From Fictibacillus sp. FJAT-27399 (GTDB taxonomy: Bacteria > Bacillota > Bacilli > Bacillales > Fictibacillaceae), in the NCBI RefSeq assembly GCF_001510655.1, contig NZ_LMVC01000002.1, positions 718,390 to 782,389 on the forward strand: 64,000 nt of DNA. Reading direction: 5' to 3'. Positions 25,479 to 34,139 of this stretch are shown in pieces. Position numbers and translations under genes: made by a program. The number at the start of each line of letters is the position of its first letter. Position 1 is the first letter of the stretch. The notes below the pieces were generated by a model that was not told the origin of the DNA, searched no databases, and was given only the letters and a program-made list of their open reading frames with translations.

Positions 25479-25715
25479 ATGGAATTTATTGTAGATTGTG
25501 AAGTATTAGTAGTGGAATCTTATGAGTTATCTTACACATGGGTAGGTGGTCCGATGAACACTATAGTCACATGGAGATTGAAGCAAGAGGATGGAACAAC
25601 CTACTTACATCTTGAACAAACAGGATTCGAAAGAGAAGATCAAGCGTTCAATGGTGCGAAATATGGTATGGCGAAAATGGGCGAAGAACTTAAAAAAGTG
25701 TTAGAGGAAATGTAA
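25479..25715 (+). pseudogene. C-terminal half of an SRPBCC (AHSA1) protein
   Basis: The 78 codons cover only the later SRPBCC strands and final helix: VDCEVLVVESYELSYTWVGG, TWRLKQEDGTTYLHLEQTGF and MAKMGEELKKVLEEM. The usual N-terminal helix and first strands (about 70 residues) are missing, and there is no ribosome site. It could still fold poorly at best. Treated as a remnant. Confidence 0.6.
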
Positions 25716-26002
25716 GACCAAATGTTTTTTTAGTATTAAGCTAACGTATTGGAAAGGACTGAGCCGTTTGCTTTTTTAGTAAAAATATTGATACAAAACA
25801 CATTACAAATTCAGATTCAATTTTGATTACAATTTCGATTTTTGCGAATACGGAACCCGTCCTCTTTTGTGGTTCCAGTTTTTCGTAATTTTGTGCCGAC
25901 TGAGTTTAATAAACTATGGAATTTTTTGAAAAGTTGCATTTTCAAAATGTTGATTTATCAATGTTTTTACATCTATACAAAACATGATAAAAGTGTTAAT
26001 TT

Positions 26003-26085
26003 ATCAAGTTCGAGATGGAAGGTTCTATCGGATAACGTCTGAAAAAACTTGGTATATAAGGAATATACTAAGGCTTTTTTATGTC
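26003..26085 (+). repeat. Duplicated 3' end of the dienelactone hydrolase gene plus terminator
   Basis: The first 33 bases differ from 22808-22840 at two positions, including the last codons and stop of that gene. They are followed by a diverged version of its terminator hairpin (acttggtatat, then actaaggcttttt). The rest of the 25716-26653 gap holds only this piece, a repeat half and two hairpins. Confidence 0.7.
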
Positions 26086-26242
26086 TAAATGAACCGTGTG
26101 CCTATTTCTTGCCGATTCACATTTTTTATGTGACTTGTTTTATGTACTGGATTATCTCCCAATCTAAAATATTTTACTTTATCTTTTAATAGAATTTTTA
26201 AATTTAATGTTACTACCTATTTAAAGTTATCCAATTTTCCTT

Positions 26243-26275
26243 ATTAAAGAATTGGGCCAGATTGTTGAAAAGGAG
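26243..26275. repeat. Right half of dispersed repeat, copy g
   Basis: aagaattgggccagattgtt followed by gaaaaggag; the left half is missing. Confidence 0.45.
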
Positions 26276-26366
26276 TTGCCGAATTTACAGAAGGTAAATT
26301 AGTTTAAGATTAATAGAGGTGAACCGTATCATAAGTAAATGAGTTTATCTGATAAAATGAGAATAG

Positions 26367-26403
26367 AGCCTATGCAAAAGGTAATTCACCTTGCATAGGC
26401 TTT
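26367..26403. terminator. Hairpin terminator
   Basis: AGCCTATGCAA pairs with TTGCATAGGCT, followed by TTTAATATT. Confidence 0.65.
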
Positions 26404-26525
26404 AATATTATTAGTGTTCAATTTTGGAGTGACTTACTTTTTCATAAAGACAAAAACTTCATTTATTTTTCCATAACCTGAATAGTGGACATTTTGAGTA
26501 TAGACCTTGATAAAAAACAAATAGA

Positions 26526-26567
26526 AAGAGCCTGTTTTTCGAAAAAGATTGAAAAAAACAGGCTCTT
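26526..26567. terminator. Hairpin terminator of the SDR operon
   Basis: AAGAGCCTGTTTTT and AAAAACAGGCTCTT form a perfect stem. It lies downstream of the minus-strand SDR gene and can act in either direction. Confidence 0.7.
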
Positions 26568-26653
26568 AATCACATTAATTAATAGAAATGACTTCAATTA
26601 AGATTGATAATTTTTGTTATATCTCATTTCCCTTTATACCGTATATTTAAGTT

Positions 26654-27388
26654 TTAATTAGCTGCAGTTGGTCTTACAATTATCTCGTTTACATCAACGT
26701 CTGCAGGTTGCTCAATCGCAAATAAGATTGTGCGAGCAATAGCATCTGGTGAAATAGCAATCTTCCGATACTCTTTCATCACCTGACTTGCTTCGTCATC
26801 CGTAATACTATCAGCCAGTTCAGATTCGGTTACCCCCGGTGAAACGATGGTTACGCGGATATCATCGCAAACCTCCATACGAAGCCCTTCAGATATAGCC
26901 CGGACTGCAAATTTAGTTGCACAATACACAGCCGCAGTCGGTGAAACGGTGTGTCCCCCAATTGAAGAGATATTAATGAATTGACCAAAACCTTGTTCCT
27001 TCATAATTGGAAGCCCTGCTGCAATGCCATGAAGTACGCCGCGAACATTAACGTCGATCATACGATCCCATTCGTCAACCTTCAGAGCTTCAAGTTTTGA
27101 GAGGGGCATCACTCCTGCGTTATTCACGATCACATCAACTTTTCCAAATCTGTTTTTCACATAGTTGATGAGTTCTTCCATTTGATCCCTTTTGGTGACA
27201 TCCAGTAACCTATAATCCGCTAAGCCACCTTCTGAACGAATTGCGGATGTAATAGCCTCTAGTTTTTCCGTGCGTCTTGCTCCTAATACAACATGTGCAC
27301 CGTTTTGAGCAAGAAGACGTGCAGTAGCTTTACCGATACCGCTGCTTGCCCCCGTAATTACTACAACTTTCCCTGCAATGTTAGACAT
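26654..27388 (-). CDS. Short-chain dehydrogenase/reductase
   Basis: A 244-residue classical SDR using NAD(P)H. Cofactor motif VVITGASSGIGKATARLLAQ, structural NNAGVMP, catalytic Ser in INISSIGGH and the YxxxK motif in AAVYCATKFAVRAI are all present. It resembles YdfG/NADP-dependent hydroxy-acid dehydrogenases in length and text, but the substrate is unknown. It lies 145 nt downstream of the MFS gene on the same strand; a separate promoter is possible in that gap. Confidence 0.9.
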   Translation of the reverse strand: MSNIAGKVVVITGASSGIGKATARLLAQNGAHVVLGARRTEKLEAITSAIRSEGGLADYRLLDVTKRDQMEELINYVKNRFGKVDVIVNNAGVMPLSKLEALKVDEWDRMIDVNVRGVLHGIAAGLPIMKEQGFGQFINISSIGGHTVSPTAAVYCATKFAVRAISEGLRMEVCDDIRVTIVSPGVTESELADSITDDEASQVMKEYRKIAISPDAIARTILFAIEQPADVDVNEIIVRPTAAN

Positions 27389-27533
27389 GTTTTTTCCCCC
27401 TTAGATTTTCTCACTTTTTCTCGATTTCTTTACATACTTTAACAACCATTAAGAAACCCGTCCCGTTCAGTTGGCCGAAAGGGGTTGTTACCGGTTTTGG
27501 TTGCTTGGCTCAACGAAATTTCAATTTACGAAC

Positions 27534-28733
27534 CTATGAGTTGATAATGGATTGTCCACCTAGCGCTTGGCTGGAAGTAGATCTGTCATATCTACGTGAT
27601 AAGAACACTGCTCCCACCGCAAAAGCGGTACCCACCGCCGCGACCCAGGTAACAGAAGAGAGTGATATTTGCTCTACGGCAGCACCACCGATTCCAGCTC
27701 CAGCTGCCATGGCAAGCTGAATGGTTGAATTATTCAAGCTAAGCATTATGCCTGAAGATTCAGGTGCTAGCCTGATTAAGTGTAATTGCTGCGGAGGACC
27801 CGGAGACCATGTTGAGCATGACCATATGACTAACACCGAGATCAAAATCACCGGTGATTGGGCAAAAAGCATGATTAGAAGTAATGCTGCGACATTAAGT
27901 GATAATCCTCCGATTAGGGTACGATGAATGCCCCATTTGTCCGTGCCGAAACCTCCAAACTTAGACCCGATCAAGCTTGCGATACCAACCGCAAATAAAG
28001 TGATGCTCAAAGTTTTATCACTCATTCCGGTTACTGTAAGAAGGAACGGTGAAATGTAGGAGTAAAAAATGGAGTATCCGACAATCCAGAAGAAAGATAC
28101 AGATAATCCAATCAACATTTTTGGTTGCTTCAGTAATGCGAGCTGACTCCGCAAGGGTACAGGAGCTTCTGCAGCCATTCGCGGAATTGTTATTGCAATA
28201 ATGAATAGCGCTAATAGTCCGACTAAACCAATTCCCCCGAAAATTGCCTTCCATTCGTAAGCCGAGGAAATCACTCTCCCAATTGGGACACCAAGAATCA
28301 AGGAAGCCGTGAAGCCCATAAGGACGGCCGCAATCGCACTTCCTTCCTTGCCTGGCAGCGCGACCTTGGTCGCTATCGTAAGGGAGGCAACAACCGTGAC
28401 CCCTGCGCTTATACCCATGAGGATCCGGGAAGCGATAAGAAGTTCATATCCCGTTAACATATAGGCGAGTACATTGCTGATGACAAATAAGGTTAGAGCA
28501 TAAAGTAACAGTTTCCGTCGTTCCATACGTGCTGTTAAAGCCATAACAATTGGAGTGCCAAAAGCGTAAGAGAGTGAAAAAATAGTAATTAACTGGCCGG
28601 CTGTTACCAATGTGACTCCCGTTGATTCCGCAATCTTATCTAGAATGCCGGCGATGATATACTCCGACGTTCCAACTAAAAAACTAAGAACCGCTAATGT
28701 GTAGATCTTTAAGGTACTGGACATGTTGTTCAT
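27534..28733 (-). CDS. MFS transporter, DHA1/AraJ-like
   Basis: A 399-residue membrane transporter with about 12 helices. The first helix region LSFLVGTSEYIIAGILDKIA and the MFS loop-2 motif (FGTPIVMALTARMERRKLLL) are characteristic of drug or arabinose-type efflux carriers. Helix 5 carries the antiporter-like GFTASLILGVPIGRVI. Start may be this ATG or the one three codons in; AGGGG lies close. Downstream of an Atu4866-type gene and opposite an AraC regulator, which probably controls the cluster. Confidence 0.88.
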   Translation of the reverse strand: MNNMSSTLKIYTLAVLSFLVGTSEYIIAGILDKIAESTGVTLVTAGQLITIFSLSYAFGTPIVMALTARMERRKLLLYALTLFVISNVLAYMLTGYELLIASRILMGISAGVTVVASLTIATKVALPGKEGSAIAAVLMGFTASLILGVPIGRVISSAYEWKAIFGGIGLVGLLALFIIAITIPRMAAEAPVPLRSQLALLKQPKMLIGLSVSFFWIVGYSIFYSYISPFLLTVTGMSDKTLSITLFAVGIASLIGSKFGGFGTDKWGIHRTLIGGLSLNVAALLLIMLFAQSPVILISVLVIWSCSTWSPGPPQQLHLIRLAPESSGIMLSLNNSTIQLAMAAGAGIGGAAVEQISLSSVTWVAAVGTAFAVGAVFLSRRYDRSTSSQALGGQSIINS

Positions 28734-28747
28734 TTCCCCTTGTTTAC

Positions 28748-29005
28748 TTATTTTTCTCGATATAAAATCATCCCTGCGTGGTAGAGAACGCCATTACGAA
28801 AATCCCCGTCAGCTGTGAAACCGGTATCGTCTACATAATCGATATGATCCCCATTAATAATATAGCGGCCTTGATAGGCGCTTTTCCGATTGCCACGCGC
28901 CTCGTCGTAACGTCCGTTAGGCAGAAGCTCATGTCGGATATATCCGTCACGGGTAACCCACATGCCTACATAAGATGTTTGTTCTTCATTGTTTCTTTTT
29001 TCCAT
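28748..29005 (-). CDS. Atu4866-domain protein
   Basis: An 85-residue protein with the compact Atu4866 fold: YVGMWVTRDGYIRHELLPNG, RYDEARGNRKSAYQGRY, YVDDTGFTADGDFRNGVLYH. Function unknown. Members are frequently found next to SDR and AraC genes, exactly as here. AAGGAG ribosome site on the minus strand. It heads a minus-strand cluster with the MFS and SDR genes. Confidence 0.82.
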   Translation of the reverse strand: MEKRNNEEQTSYVGMWVTRDGYIRHELLPNGRYDEARGNRKSAYQGRYIINGDHIDYVDDTGFTADGDFRNGVLYHAGMILYREK

Positions 29006-29178
29006 TTGTGATTTCTCCTTTTACTGTGGTTTGTGAAGGTTACTTCTCAAACAGTATGGAGGATATTGGGGTAGATACGGTAGCCGATTCGGAGAGAGTT
29101 ATTGCACAATCGTCCAAAATGTATAAAAATATATGTAAGAGCTATCGGAGCGAAAGAAAGGGAGTGTATGATAATTAC

Positions 29179-30093
29179 ATGACAATGAATGAGGAAATCA
29201 CGAGACAACAGCAGGAATTGGCAAGTCTTATCGATCGCCATACACCTAACTCTGGAAAACATGATACAGCTATTTCTTCTTTAAAATTATTTCGCTATCA
29301 AGGAGAGAAGCAACCGATCTATTCGGTCTATGATCCTGCGTTGTGCATTGTCGCACAAGGAGCAAAAATGGTGATGTTAGGACAAGAATGCTATGACTAT
29401 AATCCAGCGTCCTATTTGGTTGCCTCCGTAAATTTGCCGATTACCGGACAAATCATTCAAGCTTCTCACCAGCATCCTTACTTAAGCCTTCAACTGAATT
29501 TTAGTACGGATCAGATCGTAGATATTATCAAAGCGTCTCATTCGGAATGGGGTGATAAGGAAGGCTTGGGGCGAGGCCTGTTGGTGAGCCAAACGAGCCA
29601 GTCTCTTCTTGACGCTGTATTGAGATTAGTTCGGCTTCTAGATTCGGATCGACATATTCCTGCTCTTGCTCCTTTGGTCATTCGTGAAATTCTGTACTGG
29701 ATTTTGCAAGATGAACAGGGAGGGGCTTCGATCCGGCAGTTCGCCGTGGCCGGCAGCCATGCTGAGAGGATTGCAAAAGTGATTAGTTTCATAAACCGCA
29801 ATTTCGCTAAGCCTTTACGTATGGATGAGTTGGCAAAAGTCGCAAGCATGAGCCCATCTTCATTACACTTTCATTTCAAAGAGGTTACCGCAATGAGCCC
29901 CTTGCAATTTCAAAAGCAATTAAGATTGCAGGAAGCTCGCCGCCTATTGCTTTTAGATATACCTGAAGCGGCGAATGCCGGATTCCAAGTGGGTTATGAA
30001 AGTCCTTCCCAGTTCAGCCGTGAATACGCTCGAATGTTTGGTCTGCCTCCATTAAGCGATATCAAGCAACTTCGTGAGTCTTTAGCTGAGTAG
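29179..30093 (+). CDS. AraC-family transcriptional regulator
   Basis: A 304-residue regulator. The N-terminal AraC_N domain (about residues 20-150) has SLKLFRYQGEKQPIYSVYDP and ALCIVAQGAKMVMLGQECYD. The C-terminal double helix-turn-helix has RMDELAKVASMSPSSLHFHF and AANAGFQVGYESPSQFSREY. An open extension reaches 28975, but homology begins near MTMNEEITRQQ, so I place the start there; the ribosome site is weak. It is divergent from the Atu4866-MFS-SDR cluster, the usual target arrangement. Confidence 0.87.
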   Translation: MTMNEEITRQQQELASLIDRHTPNSGKHDTAISSLKLFRYQGEKQPIYSVYDPALCIVAQGAKMVMLGQECYDYNPASYLVASVNLPITGQIIQASHQHPYLSLQLNFSTDQIVDIIKASHSEWGDKEGLGRGLLVSQTSQSLLDAVLRLVRLLDSDRHIPALAPLVIREILYWILQDEQGGASIRQFAVAGSHAERIAKVISFINRNFAKPLRMDELAKVASMSPSSLHFHFKEVTAMSPLQFQKQLRLQEARRLLLLDIPEAANAGFQVGYESPSQFSREYARMFGLPPLSDIKQLRESLAE

Positions 30094-30364
30094 TATAGCC
30101 GAGTCCGGAAAAGGGACACAACCCGGTCTTTAAAAATCAAAATAAATTAAAAAATAACAGGGGGTGAACTACTGCTACATCTAATTTTTTTAAGTATCTA
30201 CAGATAGCATTCCAGACATGTGGATTTAACCTACAGGGGTTCTAACATTGGTCGCCATGAAATTTTATACGTAATCTTTATAATTCTTAACTTTTTGCTA
30301 CCTTTAAAGCGTTACGGTGAACCGTATCACAAGTTAAATATAGTAATCAAATTATGCAATACTT

Positions 30365-30442
30365 TGATCTTCAACAATCGGGCGCTTTCCTGTAACAAGG
30401 AACAGCGCTTTTTTAATTTTAGGGCCAGAATGATGAGGAAAA
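30365..30442. repeat. Dispersed repeat, copy h
   Basis: Left end atcttcaacaatcgggcgct, internal hairpin (GCGCT...AGCGC) with T6, right end ttagggccagaatgatgagg. The 30094-30683 gap contains no gene apart from this element. Confidence 0.6.
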
Positions 30443-30683
30443 CTTTCGAAAACAATAGGTCTCAGATTGTGAAGGTTTGCTTAAACCGGCGTATGCAGGT
30501 TAGCTAACAATTAGTATCATAAAATAAAGGAATTTGGATTTTAGTAAAGAAAGAATAAATTTAGAAAAATGCAAGGGTGGAATAGGGCTTCGGAACGAAA
30601 CTGGTTACAGATTGGTTCACTTGGTATACGATAGGGGAAATTCGCATATATTTTTGATTCACGATGATAGGGGGAATATACCA

Positions 30684-31679
30684 ATGAAAAAGCGAGCAAT
30701 TGGTTATAACGGTCCACTGGTTTCAGAGATTGGTCTCGGTTGTATGGGGATGTCATGGCTATATGGTAATGCTGACCGAAGGGAAAGCATTGCAACAATT
30801 CACGCGGCATTTGAGGAAGGCATTACACTCTTTGATACAGGTGATTTCTATGGCGATGGACACAATGAATTACTTCTACGTGAAGCCTTTCAAGGAATTC
30901 AACGAGAAAGAGCGTTCATTTCAGTAAAATTCGATGGTAAGCTACACTCACAAGGCAAGAGCCATCGGGAGGGTGAAAACCATCCTCACACAATAAAGAA
31001 TTTCCTTGAGGATACCCTAATGCGCCTAGGTGTTGAATACATTGATCTTTATCAACCAGGGACAGCCTGCCTCGATCCAAACGTACCAATTGAAGAAACG
31101 GTTGGTGCAATTGCAGATATGGTAAAGGAGGGATATGTGCGTTGCATTGGTCTTTCAGAAGTAGGAGTGGAAACAATTCGCCGCGCACACGCTGTACATC
31201 CAATTAGTTGGCTACAAATGGAATACTCACTATTTAATCGGAGTGTTGAATCAAATATTTTGCCGACACTAAGGGAATTAGGTATTTCTCTTTCGGCTTA
31301 TGGTGTTCTCTCAAGAGGTTTGTTGAGCGGTACATGGTCAAAAGACCGGATGTTAGATTTGGATGATAAACGCAGAAATGGTCCTCGGTTTGCCAACGAA
31401 AATATTGAAAAGAATTTAGCCCTTGTAGAAGCATTGCGTGAAATTGCTGAAGAAAAGCAGGTAACCGTTGCGCAGCTTGCTATCGCATGGGTTCTATCTC
31501 GTGGTGAAGATGTTATCCCATTGGTTGGGGCAAGAAAGCAATCACAACTACAGGATTCACTGGGTGCAGTTAACCTGAACTTAAGTTCAAACGATCTTTT
31601 ACGAATTGAAGAAGCAGTACCTCCAGAGCTTGTCGCCGGCGAATACTTCCCTGTACCACGGCAAAAATGGTTCTTTTAA
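30684..31679 (+). CDS. Aldo/keto reductase
   Basis: A 331-residue NADPH-dependent reductase of the AKR13-like group. GLGCMGMSWLYG opens the barrel. TLFDTGDFYGDGHNELLLRE holds the catalytic Asp and Tyr, FISVKFDGK the catalytic Lys, and IDLYQPGTACLDPNVPIEET follows. At the position of the usual catalytic His (typically LYxxH) the sequence reads DLYQPG, as in this subgroup. Start at 30684 behind AGGGGG; a 50-codon upstream extension has no homology. Substrate unknown. Confidence 0.88.
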   Translation: MKKRAIGYNGPLVSEIGLGCMGMSWLYGNADRRESIATIHAAFEEGITLFDTGDFYGDGHNELLLREAFQGIQRERAFISVKFDGKLHSQGKSHREGENHPHTIKNFLEDTLMRLGVEYIDLYQPGTACLDPNVPIEETVGAIADMVKEGYVRCIGLSEVGVETIRRAHAVHPISWLQMEYSLFNRSVESNILPTLRELGISLSAYGVLSRGLLSGTWSKDRMLDLDDKRRNGPRFANENIEKNLALVEALREIAEEKQVTVAQLAIAWVLSRGEDVIPLVGARKQSQLQDSLGAVNLNLSSNDLLRIEEAVPPELVAGEYFPVPRQKWFF

Positions 31680-31785
31680 CAAATTATTATTGATATAAAG
31701 GTTGCTAAATTAAAGAATGAGCTTCTGGTTGAACTGATTTCGTTAGTAAAATAACTTAGAAGCCATTTTTGCAGAACTTCTAAAT

Positions 31786-31855
31786 TATCAATCTTCCACA
31801 ATCGGGCGTTTATCTTTAATTAGGTAAGCGCCTTTTTTCATGTGCCACATCGACT
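31786..31855. repeat. Dispersed repeat, copy i
   Basis: atcttccacaatcgggcgtt, hairpin (CGTTTA...TAAGCG) and T6. It lies about 100 bp upstream of a recombinase N-terminal fragment, as copy b does for the complete recombinase. Confidence 0.55.
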
Positions 31856-31914
31856 CCACTTCCAGGCTAGACTAAAAAAGATTACTTGGTTCATAAACTG
31901 GGAGAGTGAAGCAA

Positions 31915-31986
31915 ATGTTATTATCGAAAGCTTGGGAGAAATACCAGCTTGATAAAAAAATTGATGGATATCTTCAACATCAATGA
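31915..31986 (+). pseudogene. N-terminal fragment of a second tyrosine recombinase
   Basis: MLLSKAWEKYQLDKKIDGY, ending in a stop, matches the expected N-terminus of the recombinase at 19933 (MLLSIGWDKYQ). The same upstream text, ggagagtga, precedes both. After GY it runs into a NUDIX-like sequence in another frame. Confidence 0.6.
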
Positions 31987-32230
31987 GAAACAAGGACTAC
32001 ACCTCATTTTTGAATGTACATTGAAGAATAACTCAATACCACGATTACCACAATTTCCAGATCCCCATCAATCTGGGGTGAAATGGATCCCTCTAGAAGA
32101 ACTAGACTCGATTTTACTGATACCCAATATTAATCAGCAAATTAAGAACTATATTAAAAACAAAAGGAATATCGAATTAATCGAGGATTATAGGCTGGAC
32201 AGACTCCGTTTAGAGCGAAGTAATTCGTAA
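31976..32230 (+). pseudogene. C-terminal fragment of a NUDIX hydrolase
   Basis: The frame NEKQGLHLIFECTLKNNSIP, then PDPHQSGVKWIPLEELDSIL and LIPNINQQIKNYIKNK, matches the part after the Nudix box. The box itself (GX5EX7REUXEEXGU) is missing. The fragment is joined to the recombinase N-terminus at about 31972, a clear deletion junction. Confidence 0.6.
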
Positions 32231-32470
32231 GACAATGAGTTGAAGAGATAAATCGATCTACTGATAAGATAGCCATCAAACAGGAAAATGAACAGAGGAA
32301 TTAAATAAAGAAAAAGCTTCAAGAAGTAAAGGATGCTTGAAAAGTGAATAGCAAAATCTCCTTCGCTTAATATGCCTTTGAGAGAAGCGGATGGTTACTG
32401 ACCATGATACAATGAAATTGAAAGGCTTGTTTGAAAAATGAAGGATTTACTAATTTAAGGAGGAAATGGA

Positions 32471-32968
32471 ATGTTTACATCAGTAAATGATTTCTTAAAC
32501 GAATGGAAACAAGAAGCAGCTGTTACCCAGAAAGTGCTGGATGTGCTGACGGATGAATCGTTGAATCAGGAGGTTTCTCGAGGATTATACAGCATTGGAA
32601 GCCTGGCTTGGCACATTACTGGAGCAGCTTACTACTTTCCTTCACAGGTTGGATTAATATTTGAGATTCCTGATCTTCAAAAAGAGACACCCAAATCAGC
32701 TGCAGAAATCAGTGAGACATACAAAACAGTAAGTGAGCGGTTAACACAAGAGTTTTCTGAACAGGTTTCAGATGAAAAAATGAACGAAATGGTGAATTTA
32801 TTTGGAATGGACATGCCTGTTCAGGCTGTTTTCCGTCTGCTCATTCAGCATCAGGCTCATCATCGCGGACAATTGACTGTCTTAATGAGACAAGCTGACT
32901 TGAAAGTTCCTGGCGTATATGGCCCTAGCAAAGAAGAATGGGAAGCAATGAATGCTCAAAAGTGCTGA
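32471..32968 (+). CDS. DinB family protein
   Basis: A 165-residue four-helix DinB/YfiT-like protein, probably a metal-dependent thiol (bacillithiol-type) transferase. Metal-site His residues appear as SLAWHITGAAYYF in helix 2 and LIQHQAHHRGQLTVLM near the end. Start behind AAGGAGG. Monocistronic with a strong terminator. Substrate unknown. A second DinB copy, broken, sits at 39068. Confidence 0.87.
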   Translation: MFTSVNDFLNEWKQEAAVTQKVLDVLTDESLNQEVSRGLYSIGSLAWHITGAAYYFPSQVGLIFEIPDLQKETPKSAAEISETYKTVSERLTQEFSEQVSDEKMNEMVNLFGMDMPVQAVFRLLIQHQAHHRGQLTVLMRQADLKVPGVYGPSKEEWEAMNAQKC

Positions 32969-32982
32969 TATTGTTATGATGC

Positions 32983-33010
32983 AAAAAAGCCGGCACCTGC
33001 CGGTTTTTTT
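32983..33010 (+). terminator. Terminator after dinB-like gene
   Basis: GCCGGCA-CC-TGCCGGT with A tract before and T7 after. Confidence 0.85.
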
Positions 33011-33016
33011 GTACGA

Positions 33017-33193
33017 TCAGAATTTACTTCATTTCTTAACTCAGTTGGGGCACAGAATCTAGCTCCAGATACCATTGGTTCGGAGACTACAGGCAAATCT
33101 GTTCAGAAGGTTAAAGAACAACCTTTAAGCAGGGAGCGGTACTTGTCGCGGATTCGCTCAGCTCTCTTAAGATGGACAGAACCATCAAATTAA
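33017..33193 (+). pseudogene. Unidentified coding fragment
   Basis: A start-less 58-codon frame reads SEFTSFLNSVGAQNLAPDTI, then GSETTGKSVQKVKEQPLSRE and RYLSRIRSALLRWTEPSN. It looks like a true protein C-terminus, in style like a phage structural or recombination protein, but I cannot name it. The rest of the 33011-34139 gap shows only a repeat copy and a hairpin. Confidence 0.35.
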
Positions 33194-33642
33194 CAGGGCT
33201 ATCCAGTTTATCTATTCCTGGTCGTTTAAAGGGTCGGGTTGTTTATTGGAATACTGAACATTTTTTAAAACCTATAAACACTTCACACTTTTAGAAAACT
33301 CTGTGGTAAATATAGTGGAAAAGAACTATAATTATATACTTGAATAGTTAGTCATTTAATATATGGATGCGTTAATTCTCTTTGGATTGTATTGCTAAGT
33401 AAATTTGGGATATTAGATTTACTCGCGTGCCGATTGAGTTTGAAAAACCTGTAAACGTTCTGAAAATGAAAAATGATCCACTTTGGAGAATCTCGCAGCC
33501 TTTACTGAATGAGCAAATATGATGATGTCATGAACAAAGAGCAAACATATACGTGGACTGGGGGAACTCCACAGACGCTGGCGACTGACCAAAGTTAATT
33601 GGTTCGCCACCTTGACTGGTTTAACCATGAACGCAGTTTAAC

Positions 33643-33722
33643 TAAAGATCTTCATGAAACGGGCGCTTACCTGAAATAAGGATTAGCGCTTATTTTCATT
33701 TTAGGGCCAGATTGTTGAATAG
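33643..33722. repeat. Dispersed repeat, copy j
   Basis: atcttcatgaaacgggcgct, hairpin, then ttagggccagattgttgaat, the best-preserved right end of the family. Confidence 0.6.
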
Positions 33723-33786
33723 GTTTTTACAAGAATAGCAAAATATCCTTCGATTAAGAGCAAAATCGATCAACTGATAAGATATT

Positions 33787-33820
33787 TAAAAAACCAGTGT
33801 CGGTAACGGACACTGGTTTT
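33787..33820. terminator. Hairpin in gene-free DNA
   Basis: AAACCAGTGTC-GGTAAC-GGACACTGGTTTT is a near-perfect stem with a T tail. No gene directly precedes it. Confidence 0.55.
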
Positions 33821-34139
33821 ATCTTGGTATGATCCAAAGCCTATCGATGCCCGCATAATGCAAAAGAGATGATCTAGGACTCTTGTACGTTTACTACAAT
33901 TTCCGTATACTGTGTCTCCTACATAAGCAGACACCAGGACCCTTTTGAGGGTAGAGATATCGCAATCGCAGTAGGAAGATGTGCGTTTGCCCCATTAATA
34001 GGAGGACCCAGTCTTTCTATACTCCATACACATTTGCGGAGGGATTTCCTCCTTTTTCTGTTCTGTCATCAATAGAATGTTGTCTTCCGGTGTGTTTTCG
34101 TTTTTGCAATTTGGGAATAAATCAGTAAGGAGGGTGAGT

